NCBI GenBank assembly: GCA_945910005.1
Contig: OX246745.1
Coordinates: forward strand, 40,293,419 to 40,357,418
Direction: 5' to 3'
Source: Isoperla grammatica
Taxonomy: Eukaryota > Arthropoda > Insecta > Plecoptera > Perlodidae
Length of the DNA: 64,000 nucleotides
Positions within the stretch are counted from its first letter, which is position 1. Every line of letters starts with the position of its first letter. Positions 50,801-63,447 of the stretch are shown in pieces. The notes beneath the pieces are model-generated. The model made no database searches, was not told the DNA's origin, and saw nothing but the letters and a program-made list of their open reading frames with translations. The translations under genes and the position numbers were made by a program.

Positions 50801-53800
50801 GGGCTCCGCGTTGACCTGTATGGACCTGTCTTATTGCACGCTATTGTCCCCATGCCGACATGAGATAGCAGTGGCCTATCCGGGGGGGGGGGGGGGGGCT
50901 CCGCGTTGACCTGTATGGACCTGTCTTATTGCACGCTATTGTCCCCATGCCGACATGAGATAGCAGTGGCCTATCCGGGGGGGGGGGGGGGCTCCGCGTT
51001 GACCTGTATGGACCTGTCTTATTGCACGCTATTGTCCCCATGCCGACATGAGATAGCAGTGGCCTATCCGGGGGGGGGGGGGGGGGCTCCGCGTTGACCT
51101 GTATGGACCTGTCTTATTGCACGCTATTGTCCCCATGCCGACATGAGATAGCAGTGGCCTATCCGGGGGGGGGGGGGGGGGCTCCGCGTTGACCTGTATG
51201 GACCTGTCTTATTGCACGCTATTGTCCCCATGCCGACATGAGATAGCAGTGGCCTATCCGGGGGGGGGGGGGGGGGGCTCCGCGTTGACCTGTATGGACC
51301 TGTCTTATTGCACGCTATTGTCCCCATGCCGACATGAGATAGCAGTGGCCTATCCGGGGGGGGGGGGGGGGGCTCCGCGTTGACCTGTATGGACCTGTCT
51401 TATTGCACGCTATTGTCCCCATGCCGACATGAGATAGCAGTGGCCTATCCGGGGGGGGGGGGGGGCTCCGCGTTGACCTGTATGGACCTGTCTTATTGCA
51501 CGCTATTGTCCCCATGCCGACATGAGATAGCAGTGGCCTATCCGGGGGGGGGGGGGGGGGCTCCGCGTTGACCTGTATGGACCTGTCTTATTGCACGCTA
51601 TTGTCCCCATGCCGACATGAGATAGCAGTGGCCTATCCGGGGGGGGGGGGGGGCTCCGCGTTGACCTGTATGGACCTGTCTTATTGCACGCTATTGTCCC
51701 ATGCCGACATGAGATAGCAGTGGCCTATCCGGGGGGGGGGGGGGGGGCTCCGCGTTGACTGTATGGACCTTGTCTTATTGCACGCTATTGTCCCATGCCG
51801 ACCATTNNNNNNNNNNNNNNNNNNNNNNNNNNNNNNNNNNNNNNNNNNNNNNNNNNNNNNNNNNNNNNNNNNNNNNNNNNNNNNNNNNNNNNNNNNNNNN
51901 NNNNNNNNNNNNNNNNNNNNNNNNNNNNNNNNNNNNNNNNNNNNNNNNNNNNNNNNNNNNNNNNNNNNNNNNNNNNNNNNNNNNNNNNNNNNNNNNNNNN
52001 NNNNNNCCCCATGCCGACATGAGATAGCAGTGGCCTATCCGGGGGGGGGGGGGGGGCTCCGCGTTGACCTGTATGGACCTGTCTTATTGCACGCTATTGT
52101 CCCCATGCCGACATGAGATAGCAGTGGCCTATCCGGGGGGGGGGGGGGGCTCCGCGTTGACCTGTATGGACCTGTCTTATTGCACGCTATTGTCCCCATG
52201 CCGACATGAGATAGCAGTGGCCTATCCGGGGGGGGGGGGGGGCTCCGCGTTGACCTGTATGGACCTGTCTTATTGCACGCTATTGTCCCCATGCCGACAT
52301 GAGATAGCAGTGGCCTATCCGGGGGGGGGGGGGGGGGCTCCGCGTTGACCTGTATGGACCTGTCTTATTGCACGCTATTGTCCCCATGCCGACATGAGAT
52401 AGCAGTGGCCTATCCGGGGGGGGGGGGGGCTCCGCGTTGACCTGTATGGACCTGTCTTATTGCACGCTATTGTCCCCATGCCGACATGAGATAGCAGTGG
52501 CCTATCCGGGGGGGGGGGGGGGGCTCCGCGTTGACCTGTATGGACCTGTCTTATTGCACGCTATTGTCCCCATGCCGACATGAGATAGCAGTGGCCTATC
52601 CGGGGGGGGGGGGGGGCTCCGCGTTGACCTGTATGGACCTGTCTTATTGCACGCTATTGTCCCCATGCCGACATGAGATAGCAGTGGCCTATCCGGGGGG
52701 GGGGGGGGCTCCGCGTTGACCTGTATGGACCTGTCTTATTGCACGCTATTGTCCCCATGCCGACATGAGATAGCAGTGGCCTATCCGGGGGGGGGGGGGG
52801 GGGGGCTCCGCGTTGACCTGTATGGACCTGTCTTATTGCACGCTATTGTCCCCATGCCGACATGAGATAGCAGTGGCCTATCCGGGGGGGGGGGGGGGGC
52901 TCCGCGTTGACCTGTATGGACCTGTCTTATTGCACGCTATTGTCCCCATGCCGACATGAGATAGCAGTGGCCTATCCGGGGGGGGGGGGGGCTCCGCGTT
53001 GACCTGTATGGACCTGTCTTATTGCACGCTATTGTCCCCATGCCGACATGAGATAGCAGTGGCCTATCCGGGGGGGGGGGGGGGGCTCCGCGTTGACCTG
53101 TATGGACCTGTCTTATTGCACGCTATTGTCCCCATGCCGACATGAGATAGCAGTGGCCTATCCGGGGGGGGGGGGGGGGCTCCGCGTTGACCTGTATGGA
53201 CCTGTCTTATTGCACGCTATTGTCCCCATGCCGACATGAGATAGCAGTGGCCTATCCGGGGGGGGGGGGGGGCTCCGCGTTGACCTGTATGGACCTGTCT
53301 TATTGCACGCTATTGTCCCCATGCCGACATGAGATAGCAGTGGCCTATCCGGGGGGGGGGGGGGGGGGCTCCGCGTTGACCTGTATGGACCTGTCTTATT
53401 GCACGCTATTGTCCCCATGCCGACATGAGATAGCAGTGGCCTATCCGGGGGGGGGGGGGGGCTCCGCGTTGACCTGTATGGACCTGTCTTATTGCACGCT
53501 ATTGTCCCCATGCCGACATGAGATAGCAGTGGCCTATCCGGGGGGGGGGGGGGGGGCTCCGCGTTGACCTGTATGGACCTGTCTTATTGCACGCTATTGT
53601 CCCCATGCCGACATGAGATAGCAGTGGCCTATCCGGGGGGGGGGGGGGGCTCCGCGTTGACCTGTATGGACCTGTCTTATTGCACGCTATTGTCCCCATG
53701 CCGACATGAGATAGCAGTGGCCTATCCGGGGGGGGGGGGGGCTCCGCGTTGACCTGTATGGACCTGTCTTATTGCACGCTATTGTCCCCATGCCGACATG

Positions 53801-56800
53801 AGATAGCAGTGGCCTATCCGGGGGGGGGGGGGCTCCGCGTTGACCTGTATGGACCTGTCTTATTGCACGCTATTGTCCCCATGCCGACATGAGATAGCAG
53901 TGGCCTATCCGGGGGGGGGGGGGGGGGCTCCGCGTTGACCTGTATGGACCTGTCTTATTGCACGCTATTGTCCCCATGCCGACATGAGATAGCAGTGGCC
54001 TATCCGGGGGGGGGGGGGGGGCTCCGCGTTGACCTGTATGGACCTGTCTTATTGCACGCTATTGTCCCCATGCCGACATGAGATAGCAGTGGCCTATCCG
54101 GGGGGGGGGGGGGGGGCTCCGCGTTGACCTGTATGGACCTGTCTTATTGCACGCTATTGTCCCCATGCCGACATGAGATAGCAGTGGCCTATCCGGGGGG
54201 GGGGGGGGGCTCCGCGTTGACCTGTATGGACCTGTCTTATTGCACGCTATTGTCCCCATGCCGACATGAGATAGCAGTGGCCTATCCGGGGGGGGGGGGG
54301 GGCTCCGCGTTGACCTGTATGGACCTGTCTTATTGCACGCTATTGTCCCCATGCCGACATGAGATAGCAGTGGCCTATCCGGGGGGGGGGGGGGGCTCCG
54401 CGTTGACCTGTATGGACCTGTCTTATTGCACGCTATTGTCCCCATGCCGACATGAGATAGCAGTGGCCTATCCGGGGGGGGGGGGGGGGGGCTCCGCGTT
54501 GACCTGTATGGACCTGTCTTATTGCACGCTATTGTCCCCATGCCGACATGAGATAGCAGTGGCCTATCCGGGGGGGGGGGGGGGGGGCTCCGCGTTGACC
54601 TGTATGGACCTGTCTTATTGCACGCTATTGTCCCCATGCCGACATGAGATAGCAGTGGCCTATCCGGGGGGGGGGGGGGGCTCCGCGTTGACCTGTATGG
54701 ACCTGTCTTATTGCACGCTATTGTCCCCATGCCGACATGAGATAGCAGTGGCCTATCCGGGGGGGGGGGGGGGGCTCCGCGTTGACCTGTATGGACCTGT
54801 CTTATTGCACGCTATTGTCCCCATGCCGACATGAGATAGCAGTGGCCTATCCGGGGGGGGGGGGGGCTCCGCGTTGACCTGTATGGACCTGTCTTATTGC
54901 ACGCTATTGTCCCCATGCCGACATGAGATAGCAGTGGCCTATCCGGGGGGGGGGGGGGCTCCGCGTTGACCTGTATGGACCTGTCTTATTGCACGCTATT
55001 GTCCCCATGCCGACATGAGATAGCAGTGGCCTATCCGGGGGGGGGGGGGCTCCGCGTTGACCTGTATGGACCTGTCTTATTGCACGCTATTGTCCCCATG
55101 CCGACATGAGATAGCAGTGGCCTATCCGGGGGGGGGGGGGGGGGGCTCCGCGTTGACCTGTATGGACCTGTCTTATTGCACGCTATTGTCCCCATGCCGA
55201 CATGAGATAGCAGTGGCCTATCCGGGGGGGGGGGGGGGGGGCTCCGCGTTGACCTGTATGGACCTGTCTTATTGCACGCTATTGTCCCCATGCCGACATG
55301 AGATAGCAGTGGCCTATCCGGGGGGGGGGGGGCTCCGCGTTGACCTGTATGGACCTGTCTTATTGCACGCTATTGTCCCCATGCCGACATGAGATAGCAG
55401 TGGCCTATCCGGGGGGGGGGGGGGGCTCCGCGTTGACCTGTATGGACCTGTCTTATTGCACGCTATTGTCCCCATGCCGACATGAGATAGCAGTGGCCTA
55501 TCCGAAGGGGGGCTCCGCGTTGACCTGTATGGACCTGTCTTATTGCACGCTATTGTCCCCATGCCGACATGAGATAGCAGTGGCCTATCCGGGGGGGGGG
55601 GGGGGCTCCGCGTTGACCTGTATGGACCTGTCTTATTGCACGCTATTGTCCCCATGCCGACATGAGATAGCAGTGGCCTATCCGGGGGGGGGGGGGGCTC
55701 CGCGTTGACCTGTATGGACCTGTCTTATTGCACGCTATTGTCCCCATGCCGACATGAGATAGCAGTGGCCTATCCGGGGGGGGGGGGGGGGCTCCGCGTT
55801 GACCTGTATGGACCTGTCTTATTGCACGCTATTGTCCCCATGCCGACATGAGATAGCAGTGGCCTATCCGGGGGGGGGGGGGGCTCCGCGTTGACCTGTA
55901 TGGACCTGTCTTATTGCACGCTATTGTCCCCATGCCGACATGAGATAGCAGTGGCCTATCCGGGGGGGGGGGGGGGGCTCCGCGTTGACCTGTATGGACC
56001 TGTCTTATTGCACGCTATTGTCCCCATGCCGACATGAGATAGCAGTGGCCTATCCGGGGGGGGGGGGGGCTCCGCGTTGACCTGTATGGACCTGTCTTAT
56101 TGCACGCTATTGTCCCCATGCCGACATGAGATAGCAGTGGCCTATCCGGGGGGGGGGGGGCTCCGCGTTGACCTGTATGGACCTGTCTTATTGCACGCTA
56201 TTGTCCCCATGCCGACATGAGATAGCAGTGGCCTATCCGGGGGGGGGGGGGGGGGCTCCGCGTTGACCTGTATGGACCTGTCTTATTGCACGCTATTGTC
56301 CCCATGCCGACATGAGATAGCAGTGGCCTATCCGGGGGGGGGGGGGGGGGGGCTCCGCGTTGACCTGTATGGACCTGTCTTATTGCACGCTATTGTCCCC
56401 ATGCCGACATGAGATAGCAGTGGCCTATCCGGGGGGGGGGGGGGGGGGCTCCGCGTTGACCTGTATGGACCTGTCTTATTGCACGCTATTGTCCCCATGC
56501 CGACATGAGATAGCAGTGGCCTATCCGGGGGGGGGGGGGGCTCCGCGTTGACCTGTATGGACCTGTCTTATTGCACGCTATTGTCCCCATGCCGACATGA
56601 GATAGCAGTGGCCTATCCGGGGGGGGGGGGGGGGCTCCGCGTTGACCTGTATGGACCTGTCTTATTGCACGCTATTGTCCCCATGCCGACATGAGATAGC
56701 AGTGGCCTATCCGGGGGGGGGGGGGGCTCCGCGTTGACCTGTATGGACCTGTCTTATTGCACGCTATTGTCCCCATGCCGACATGAGATAGCAGTGGCCT

Positions 56801-58919
56801 ATCCGGGGGGGGGGGGGGGGGCTCCGCGTTGACCTGTATGGACCTGTCTTATTGCACGCTATTGTCCCCATGCCGACATGAGATAGCAGTGGCCTATCCG
56901 GGGGGGGGGGGGGGCTCCGCGTTGACCTGTATGGACCTGTCTTATTGCACGCTATTGTCCCCATGCCGACATGAGATAGCAGTGGCCTATCCGGGGGGGG
57001 GGGGGCTCCGCGTTGACCTGTATGGACCTGTCTTATTGCACGCTATTGTCCCCATGCCGACATGAGATAGCAGTGGCCTATCCGGGGGGGGGGGGGGCTC
57101 CGCGTTGACCTGTATGGACCTGTCTTATTGCACGCTATTGTCCCCATGCCGACATGAGATAGCAGTGGCCTATCCGGGGGGGGGGGGGGGGGGCTCCGCG
57201 TTGACCTGTATGGACCTGTCTTATTGCACGCTATTGTCCCCATGCCGACATGAGATAGCAGTGGCCTATCCGGGGGGGGGGGGGGGCTCCGCGTTGACCT
57301 GTATGGACCTGTCTTATTGCACGCTATTGTCCCCATGCCGACATGAGATAGCAGTGGCCTATCCGGGGGGGGGGGGCTCCGCGTTGACCTGTATGGACCT
57401 GTCTTATTGCACGCTATTGTCCCCATGCCGACATGAGATAGCAGTGGCCTATCCGGGGGGGGGGGGGCTCCGCGTTGACCTGTATGGACCTGTCTTATTG
57501 CACGCTATTGTCCCCATGCCGACATGAGATAGCAGTGGCCTATCCGGGGGGGGGGGGGGGGGCTCCGCGTTGACCTGTATGGACCTGTCTTATTGCACGC
57601 TATTGTCCCCATGCCGACATGAGATAGCAGTGGCCTATCCGGGGGGGGGGGGGGGCTCCGCGTTGACCTGTATGGACCTGTCTTATTGCACGCTATTGTC
57701 CCCATGCCGACATGAGATAGCAGTGGCCTATCCGGGGGGGGGGGGGCTCCGCGTTGACCTGTATGGACCTGTCTTATTGCACGCTATTGTCCCCATGCCG
57801 ACATGAGATAGCAGTGGCCTATCCGGGGGGGGGGGGGCTCCGCGTTGACCTGTATGGACCTGTCTTATTGCACGCTATTGTCCCCATGCCGACATGAGAT
57901 AGCAGTGGCCTATCCGGGGGGGGGGGGGGGGGGCTCCGCGTTGACCTGTATGGACCTGTCTTATTGCACGCTATTGTCCCCATGCCGACATGAGATAGCA
58001 GTGGCCTATCCGGGGGGGGGGGGGGGCTCCGCGTTGACCTGTATGGACCTGTCTTATTGCACGCTATTGTCCCCATGCCGACATGAGATAGCAGTGGCCT
58101 ATCCGGGGGGGGGGGGGGGGGGGCTCCGCGTTGACCTGTATGGACCTGTCTTATTGCACGCTATTGTCCCCATGCCGACATGAGATAGCAGTGGCCTATC
58201 CGGGGGGGGGGGGGGGGGGCTCCGCGTTGACCTGTATGGACCTGTCTTATTGCACGCTATTGTCCCCATGCCGACATGAGATAGCAGTGGCCTATCCGGG
58301 GGGGGGGGGGCTCCGCGTTGACCTGTATGGACCTGTCTTATTGCACGCTATTGTCCCCATGCCGACATGAGATAGCAGTGGCCTATCCGGGGGGGGGGGG
58401 GGGGGGGCTCCGCGTTGACCTGTATGGACCTGTCTTATTGCACGCTATTGTCCCCATGCCGACATGAGATAGCAGTGGCCTATCCGGGGGGGGGGGGCTC
58501 CGCGTTGACCTGTATGGACCTGTCTTATTGCACGCTATTGTCCCCATGCCGACATGAGATAGCAGTGGCCTATCCGGGGGGGGGGGGGCTCCGCGTTGAC
58601 CTGTATGGACCTGTCTTATTGCACGCTATTGTCCCCATGCCGACATGAGATAGCAGTGGCCTATCCGGGGGGGGGGGGGGGGGGGCTCCGCGTTGACCTG
58701 TATGGACCTGTCTTATTGCACGCTATTGTCCCCATGCCGACATGAGATAGCAGTGGCCTATCCGGGGGGGGGGGGGCTCCGCGTTGACCTGTATGGACCT
58801 GTCTTATTGCACGCTATTGTCCCCATGCCGACATGAGATAGCAGTGGCCTATCCGAAGGGGCTCCGCGTTGACCTGTATGGACCTGTCTTATTGCACGCT
58901 ATTGTCCCCATGCCGACAT
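47804..58919. repeat. 11.1-kb G-tract minisatellite in tetraspanin intron 1
   Basis: About 119 units of roughly 90-98 bp: gacatgagatagcagtggcc, tatcc, a G tract, ctccgcgttgacctgtatgg, acctgtcttattgcacgcta, ttgtccccatgcc. The non-G part is 78 bp and almost invariant, while the G tract varies from about 10 to 20. The first (47820) and last (58853) units have gaagggg instead of the pure G tract, as do internal units near 49665 and 55503 with one or two more G. The array holds a 200-N gap. Proline-rich and glycine-rich frames throughout are artefacts of the repeat. Confidence 0.96.
51807..52006. other. Assembly gap of 200 N
   Basis: Exactly 200 N. The two units just before it contain small errors (tgtcccatgcc, ttgactgtatggaccttgtc), as expected at a low-quality contig end. 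The real length of the array is therefore unknown. Confidence 0.98.
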
Positions 58920-60168
58920 CTATATTATTAGCACTGCGCTCTGGTATATAATATTCTTATTTTCTCACGCGCCTTGTTTGGTGTTGAACATTTTCTAATT
59001 AACACGCTTGGCTATATCACATTCATTTCTTTCAACTCTAAAACACTCTTTTGTCTATAACGAGTAAAATATAATACTATACATTTGTTGTTGTTATTAT
59101 ATGTAGATTGTTGTGAAATGTGTTGTTGTAATATGCAGATATATTTCTTGTTGATATTCTAAACATATATTAAGTTTGGATAAAAACACCACAGAGCCCA
59201 AACTTAATTCGCTGCTTATTAGGATGTGTAAGAATTGATCTGTGTGCGCTGTTTCATCGTTGAGTGTGCAGGTGCGCTGTGGCAATGGCAGGTGGCACCT
59301 TCATACAGACATTGCTGCACCTGACTAGCACACTGGACGAAACGAAAACAAGAAAGATGCATTATACTTTGTTTTGACATATTTATAATGTTATACCTTT
59401 ATAATATAGCAATATTTATCTTCTTTATTTCAGTATTTGTGCAAATCATTTAGGTAATGGGAATATAGTAGAAAAATACATAATATGTAAGACAATACAA
59501 TCAATAGTCAATAGTAAGTAAGTCAATAATGTGTATAGTGTAGGGTAGAGGTCCAACGCTACAGCTTCGTACAGTCTACATGCGCAGTAGGGTAGTAGCA
59601 GAATGTTGACGCATGCGCGGTGACATCCATGGGCGCCTTAGGGGGGCACTTGCCCCCCCCAGCCCCCTGGATTTCAGGAATTTTTAAATTTAGCTGCTAT
59701 CTATACGATAAGCCCTATATGTGCTATTATTTCATATAAAGTATGTAAAATAGGGGGGATGTGCTTACATTCTGCTACTAGCCGACTAGCATATTATGCT
59801 GAGCTACAACAAGACATGTTTTCACGTAGGATTGTGGGCTCATAGCATAGCAGTAACAACAGGTTGGTAGGAATGACTATGTGCTTTCATCCTTTTAAAA
59901 TAATACCTCGGATCGCCGTCCTGAAGATAAAAACGCCCCAAAAGTGTGCCTGCAGCGCCTGGGACTTTGCCCCACACAGTTGTGTTTGGAACATCCCCCT
60001 CTTTGACAAACGAACAACTCGCACCCTGGGTAGACGTCTGTTGTTCTCGACCCTCCAATATACAGTAAAGTATTCGAGCCCGGCAGGGATATAATATTGG
60101 TCCAAACGCTGAAGGTATCAACACTGAGGCTCTAGCTTTCTGTCACAGTTCCTTGTGTGTTCTTGCAG
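58920..60168 (+). other. Tetraspanin intron 1, last part
   Basis: Intron sequence without recognisable exons. A G6/C9 palindrome-like spot (ggggggcacttgcccccccc) lies at about 59641-59660. The region 59880-60100 is GC-richer and looks like a diverged repeat. The acceptor tcttgcag ends at 60168. Confidence 0.6.
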
Positions 60169-60360
60169 GTAGGCGGGCTGACGGTTCTTGGCATCGGCAT
60201 CTGGACTCTGGTTGATAAATCCTTCATCAATGAACTACTAGGAACCAACCTGTTCCTAGGGGCGGTGTACATACTAATAGCTACTGGCGGGCTGGTCTCT
60301 CTGGTAGCATTCTTCGGCTGTCTGGGGGCCGTCAAGGAGATCAAGTGCATGCTGCTAATG
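60169..60360 (+). CDS. Tetraspanin, second coding exon
   Basis: 64 codons, phase 0 at both ends, acceptor tcttgcag, donor gtgagt. It begins VGGLTVLGIGIWTLVDKS, completing TM1, then the small extracellular loop with the NELLGTNLF segment, TM2 (AVYILIATGGLVSLVAFFGC) and the conserved LGAVKEIKCMLLM of the inner loop. The GC-LGA-x-KE-x(2)-C pattern is a hallmark of tetraspanins. The last 69 bp are copied three more times downstream with the same donor. Confidence 0.93.
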
Positions 60361-60744
60361 GTGAGTCCTGTACACTCATACACTCGTACACTCGTACACT
60401 CGTACACTCGTACACTCAGCTGGTCTCTCTGGTAGCATTCTTCGGCTGTCTGGGGGCCGTCAAGGAGATCAAGTGCATGCTGCTAATGGTGAGTCCTGTA
60501 CACTCATACACTCGTACACTCGTACACTCGTACACTCGTACACTCAGCTGGTCTCTCTGGTAGCATTCTTCGGCTGTCTGGGGGCCGTCAAGGAGATCAA
60601 GTGCATGCTGCTAATGGTGAGTCCTGTACACTCATACACTCGTACACTCGTACACTCGTACACTCGTACACTCAGCTGGTCTCTCTGGTAGCATTCTTCG
60701 GCTGTCTGGGGGCCGTCAAGGAGATCAAGTGCATGCTGCTAATG
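60292..60744 (+). repeat. 128-bp array: last 69 bp of exon 2 plus donor, four copies
   Basis: Exon positions 60292-60360 recur unchanged at 60420-60488, 60548-60616 and 60676-60744. Each is followed by the same gtgagt donor and 59 bp of tacactcgta-type intron. Each downstream copy is preceded by tacactcag, so it could in principle be a 69-bp exon in phase 0 coding LVSLVAFFGCLGAVKEIKCM and three more residues. The acceptors lack a good pyrimidine tract, so use in mRNA is uncertain. Confidence 0.93.
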
Positions 60745-60760
60745 GTGAGTCCTGTACACT

Positions 60761-60900
60761 CATACACTCGTACACTCGTACACTCATACACTCATACACT
60801 CGTACACTCATACACTCATACACCCATACACTCATACACCCATACACTCGTACACTCATACACCCGTACACTCATACACCCGTACACTCATACACTCACA
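60761..60900. repeat. 10-bp tandem repeat (tacactcgta and tacactcata)
   Basis: About 13 imperfect copies of a 10-bp unit in intron 2, the same unit that forms the intronic part of the 128-bp array. Confidence 0.9.
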
Positions 60901-60999
60901 AGGCGGTGTCGTCAGTGAGTCAGTATCGTATGTGACAACTACCAACCTAAATGTAGTTGCAGCTCGTTCTTATGCCTCTGGTATTGTATTGTTACTAAA

Positions 61000-61250
61000 C
61001 TCGTTCCACAGTAACTCTGTGGATGCTGACGTTATAGTGAGTTATTGGCCAACCAAGTATCAGTATTTGATCAAACAACCCGCTGATTGGCTCCGACACG
61101 CCCATCTGTCCTTGAGGCTGGTGACGTCACAGATGAGTGAGGCTTGGCCAACCAAATGCGAGTATTGGTGAAAGCCGCCCGCTGATTGGCTCCGACACGC
61201 CCATCTGTGACGGCCCCAGCCCCAAAGTCGCTGTGGAGTGACTTTATCAG
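61000..61250. repeat. Dispersed repeat in intron 2, related to 14126-14290
   Basis: Contains the block cccgctgattggctccgaca twice (about 61079 and 61170), and tggccaaccaa twice. The inner gatgagtgaggcttggccaa relates to 14150-14230. Confidence 0.65.
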
Positions 61251-61638
61251 ACGTAAGCCAGTTGAAATTGAAATAATTTTTAAAAGACATTAATACTCCA
61301 ACTGTGGTTTAATAAGAACTAAAAACTATGGACTTTAAAATTACAAGTATTTTAAACCTTAGGGTTGTTATTGGTAAACTACCATTAAAATTACTCGGTA
61401 ACGCTAAAAACAATCGAAACGTTTTGAATCTAGTGTCTTTAAGTTCTGACGAAACCACAATTCGTTCTATTATCACTTTTTCAATGTGGTGTGTTTCAAA
61501 TTATTACTAAGCGCTTTTTGTAAGCTTAGTGAGACCACATTTCCGCCTTTGAACACTGGCACATTGCAAGCCAGCTGTACAACCAACAAGCTCGTCTCTT
61601 CTCTTGTAACCATAGACCTGACCTGTGTTATGTTTCAG

Positions 61639-61809
61639 TACTTCATCATTGTGTTCCTCATCTTCGTGACAATGTTGGTGGGAGGAATTCTCGGTTACGT
61701 TTTCCGTGAGAAAGTGAGGACGACGATGGAACAAGAAATGCACAGCACGTTGCGACTGTACGGAGACAAGCGCAGTATAACACGTGCGTGGGACAACACT
61801 CAGGAAAAT
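61639..61809 (+). CDS. Tetraspanin, third coding exon
   Basis: 57 codons, phase 0, acceptor tgtttcag, donor gtaaat at 61810. It begins YFIIVFLIFVTMLVGGILGY, which is TM3, then VFREKVRTTMEQEMHSTLRL, the first helix of the large extracellular loop, and ITRAWDNTQEN. The AWD-x-x-Q spacing leads exactly into the CCG motif of the next exon. No stop or frameshift. Confidence 0.92.
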
Positions 61810-61911
61810 GTAAATATTGCATATGTCGCTCCAACTCACAGGGCTGATTCATGCTCACTTTGCTTTCTTCAACACTAGCCAATAAGATTGACACCATTTT
61901 CAAAAGTACTT

Positions 61912-62970
61912 TGCCAAGATTGTAGCCCTGACTAGCTTGAGCATCACGTGAGATCAGTCTGTCTAGATGGGTAGGAAAGGGGCAAGATTGTAGCCCTGGC
62001 TAGCTTGAGTATCACGTGAGATCAGTCTGTCTAGATGGGTAGGAAAGGGGCAAGATTGTAGCCCTGGCTAGCTTGAGTATCACGTGAGATCAGTCTGTCT
62101 AGATGGGTAGGAAAGGGGCAAGATTGTAGCCCTGGCTAGCTTGAGTATCACGTGAGATCAGTCTGTCTAGATGGGTAGGAAAGGGGCAAGATTGTAGCCC
62201 TGGCTAGCTTGAGTATCACGTGAGATCAGTCTGTCTAGATGGGTAGGAAAGGGGCAAGATTGTAGCCCTGGCTAGCTTGAGTATCACGTGAGATCAGTCT
62301 GTCTAGATGGGTAGGAAAGGGGCAAGATTGTAGCCCTGGCTAGCTTGAGTATCACGTGAGATCAGTCTGTCTAGATGGGTAGGAAAGGGGCAAGATTGTA
62401 GCCCTGGCTAGCTTGAGTATCACGTGAGATCAGTCTGTCTAGATGGGTAGGAAAGGGGCAAGATTGTAGCCCTGGCTAGCTTGAGTATCACGTGAGATCA
62501 GTCTGTCTATATGGGTAGGAAAGGGGCAAGATTGTAGCCCTGGCTAGCTTGAGTATCACGTGAGATCAGTCTGTCTAGATGGGTAGGAAAGCGGCAAGAT
62601 TGTAGCCCTGGCTAGCTTGAGTATCACGTGAGATCAGTCTGTCTAGATGGGTAGGAAAGGGGCAAGATTGTAGCCCTGGCTAGCTTGAGTATCACGTGAG
62701 ATCAGTCTGTCTAGATGGGTAGGAAAGGGGCAAGATTGTAGCCCTGGCTAGCTTGAGTATCACGTGAGATCAGTCTGTCTAGATGGGTAGGAAAGGGGCA
62801 AGATTGTAGCCCTGGCTAGCTTGAGTATCACGTGAGATCAGTCTGTCTAGATGGGTAGGAAAGAGGCAAGATTGTAGCCCTGGCTAGCTTGAGCATCACG
62901 TGAGATCAGTCTGGCTAGATGGGTAGGAAAGGGGCAAGATTGTAGCCCTTGCTAGCTTGAGTATGCCGTG
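61912..62970. repeat. 68-bp minisatellite in tetraspanin intron 3, about 15.5 copies
   Basis: The unit runs gtatcacgtgagatcagtct, gtctagatgggtaggaaagg, ggcaagattgtagccctggc, tagcttga. Copies are nearly identical. Almost every unit carries CACGTG, the canonical E-box. The first and last units are the most diverged (ccctgactagc, cccttgctagc, atgccgtgag). Confidence 0.95.
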
Positions 62971-63447
62971 AGTATGACACTTACACATCGTTTAATGAAT
63001 TATATTTAAAACACATTTATGTGGCTGTTGAAATCATATTAGATTTCAAGTGATTGTTGAAAGGTTTGTGTTCCATCTGACAAACAGTAAATTTCGTAAA
63101 CTGGTTTATCTAAAGCCTATATATATATATATTGTTTTGTTTGAATCATCACTAAAAGTTACCCTATACAATATTTACTTTATTTTAATTTTAGCTAACT
63201 TTGCTCTATATTTGATACCAATCGGTTAGGTATCCCTCCATTTAAATGTAATGTGCTACCATTCAGCTTGACAGAGATGATAATGAATTAAGGTTTTATT
63301 TATGAGAACAAAACTGAAATAATTTAATTTAAATTTGCAATACTCCTGTGAAAATATTTTTATTCTTAACAAAACTATTATCCATTGTGAAAAGGCAAAT
63401 TGCAAGTTAAGTGTAAGATGCTAACAATATGTGTTCGGTCGTTTCAG
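62971..63447 (+). other. Tetraspanin intron 3, last part
   Basis: AT-rich intron with a short TA run at about 63117-63132. The acceptor gtcgtttcag ends at 63447. Confidence 0.7.

Noticed and set aside
51755..52116. Open frames crossing the N gap
   Set aside because: They consist largely of unknown residues from the 200-N gap and carry no information.
47804..58919. Many frames with PPPP and GGGG blocks, and possible collagen- or silk-like repeats
   Set aside because: Frames shift with each G-tract length and break after a few units, so no continuous protein can be read. The array is intronic.
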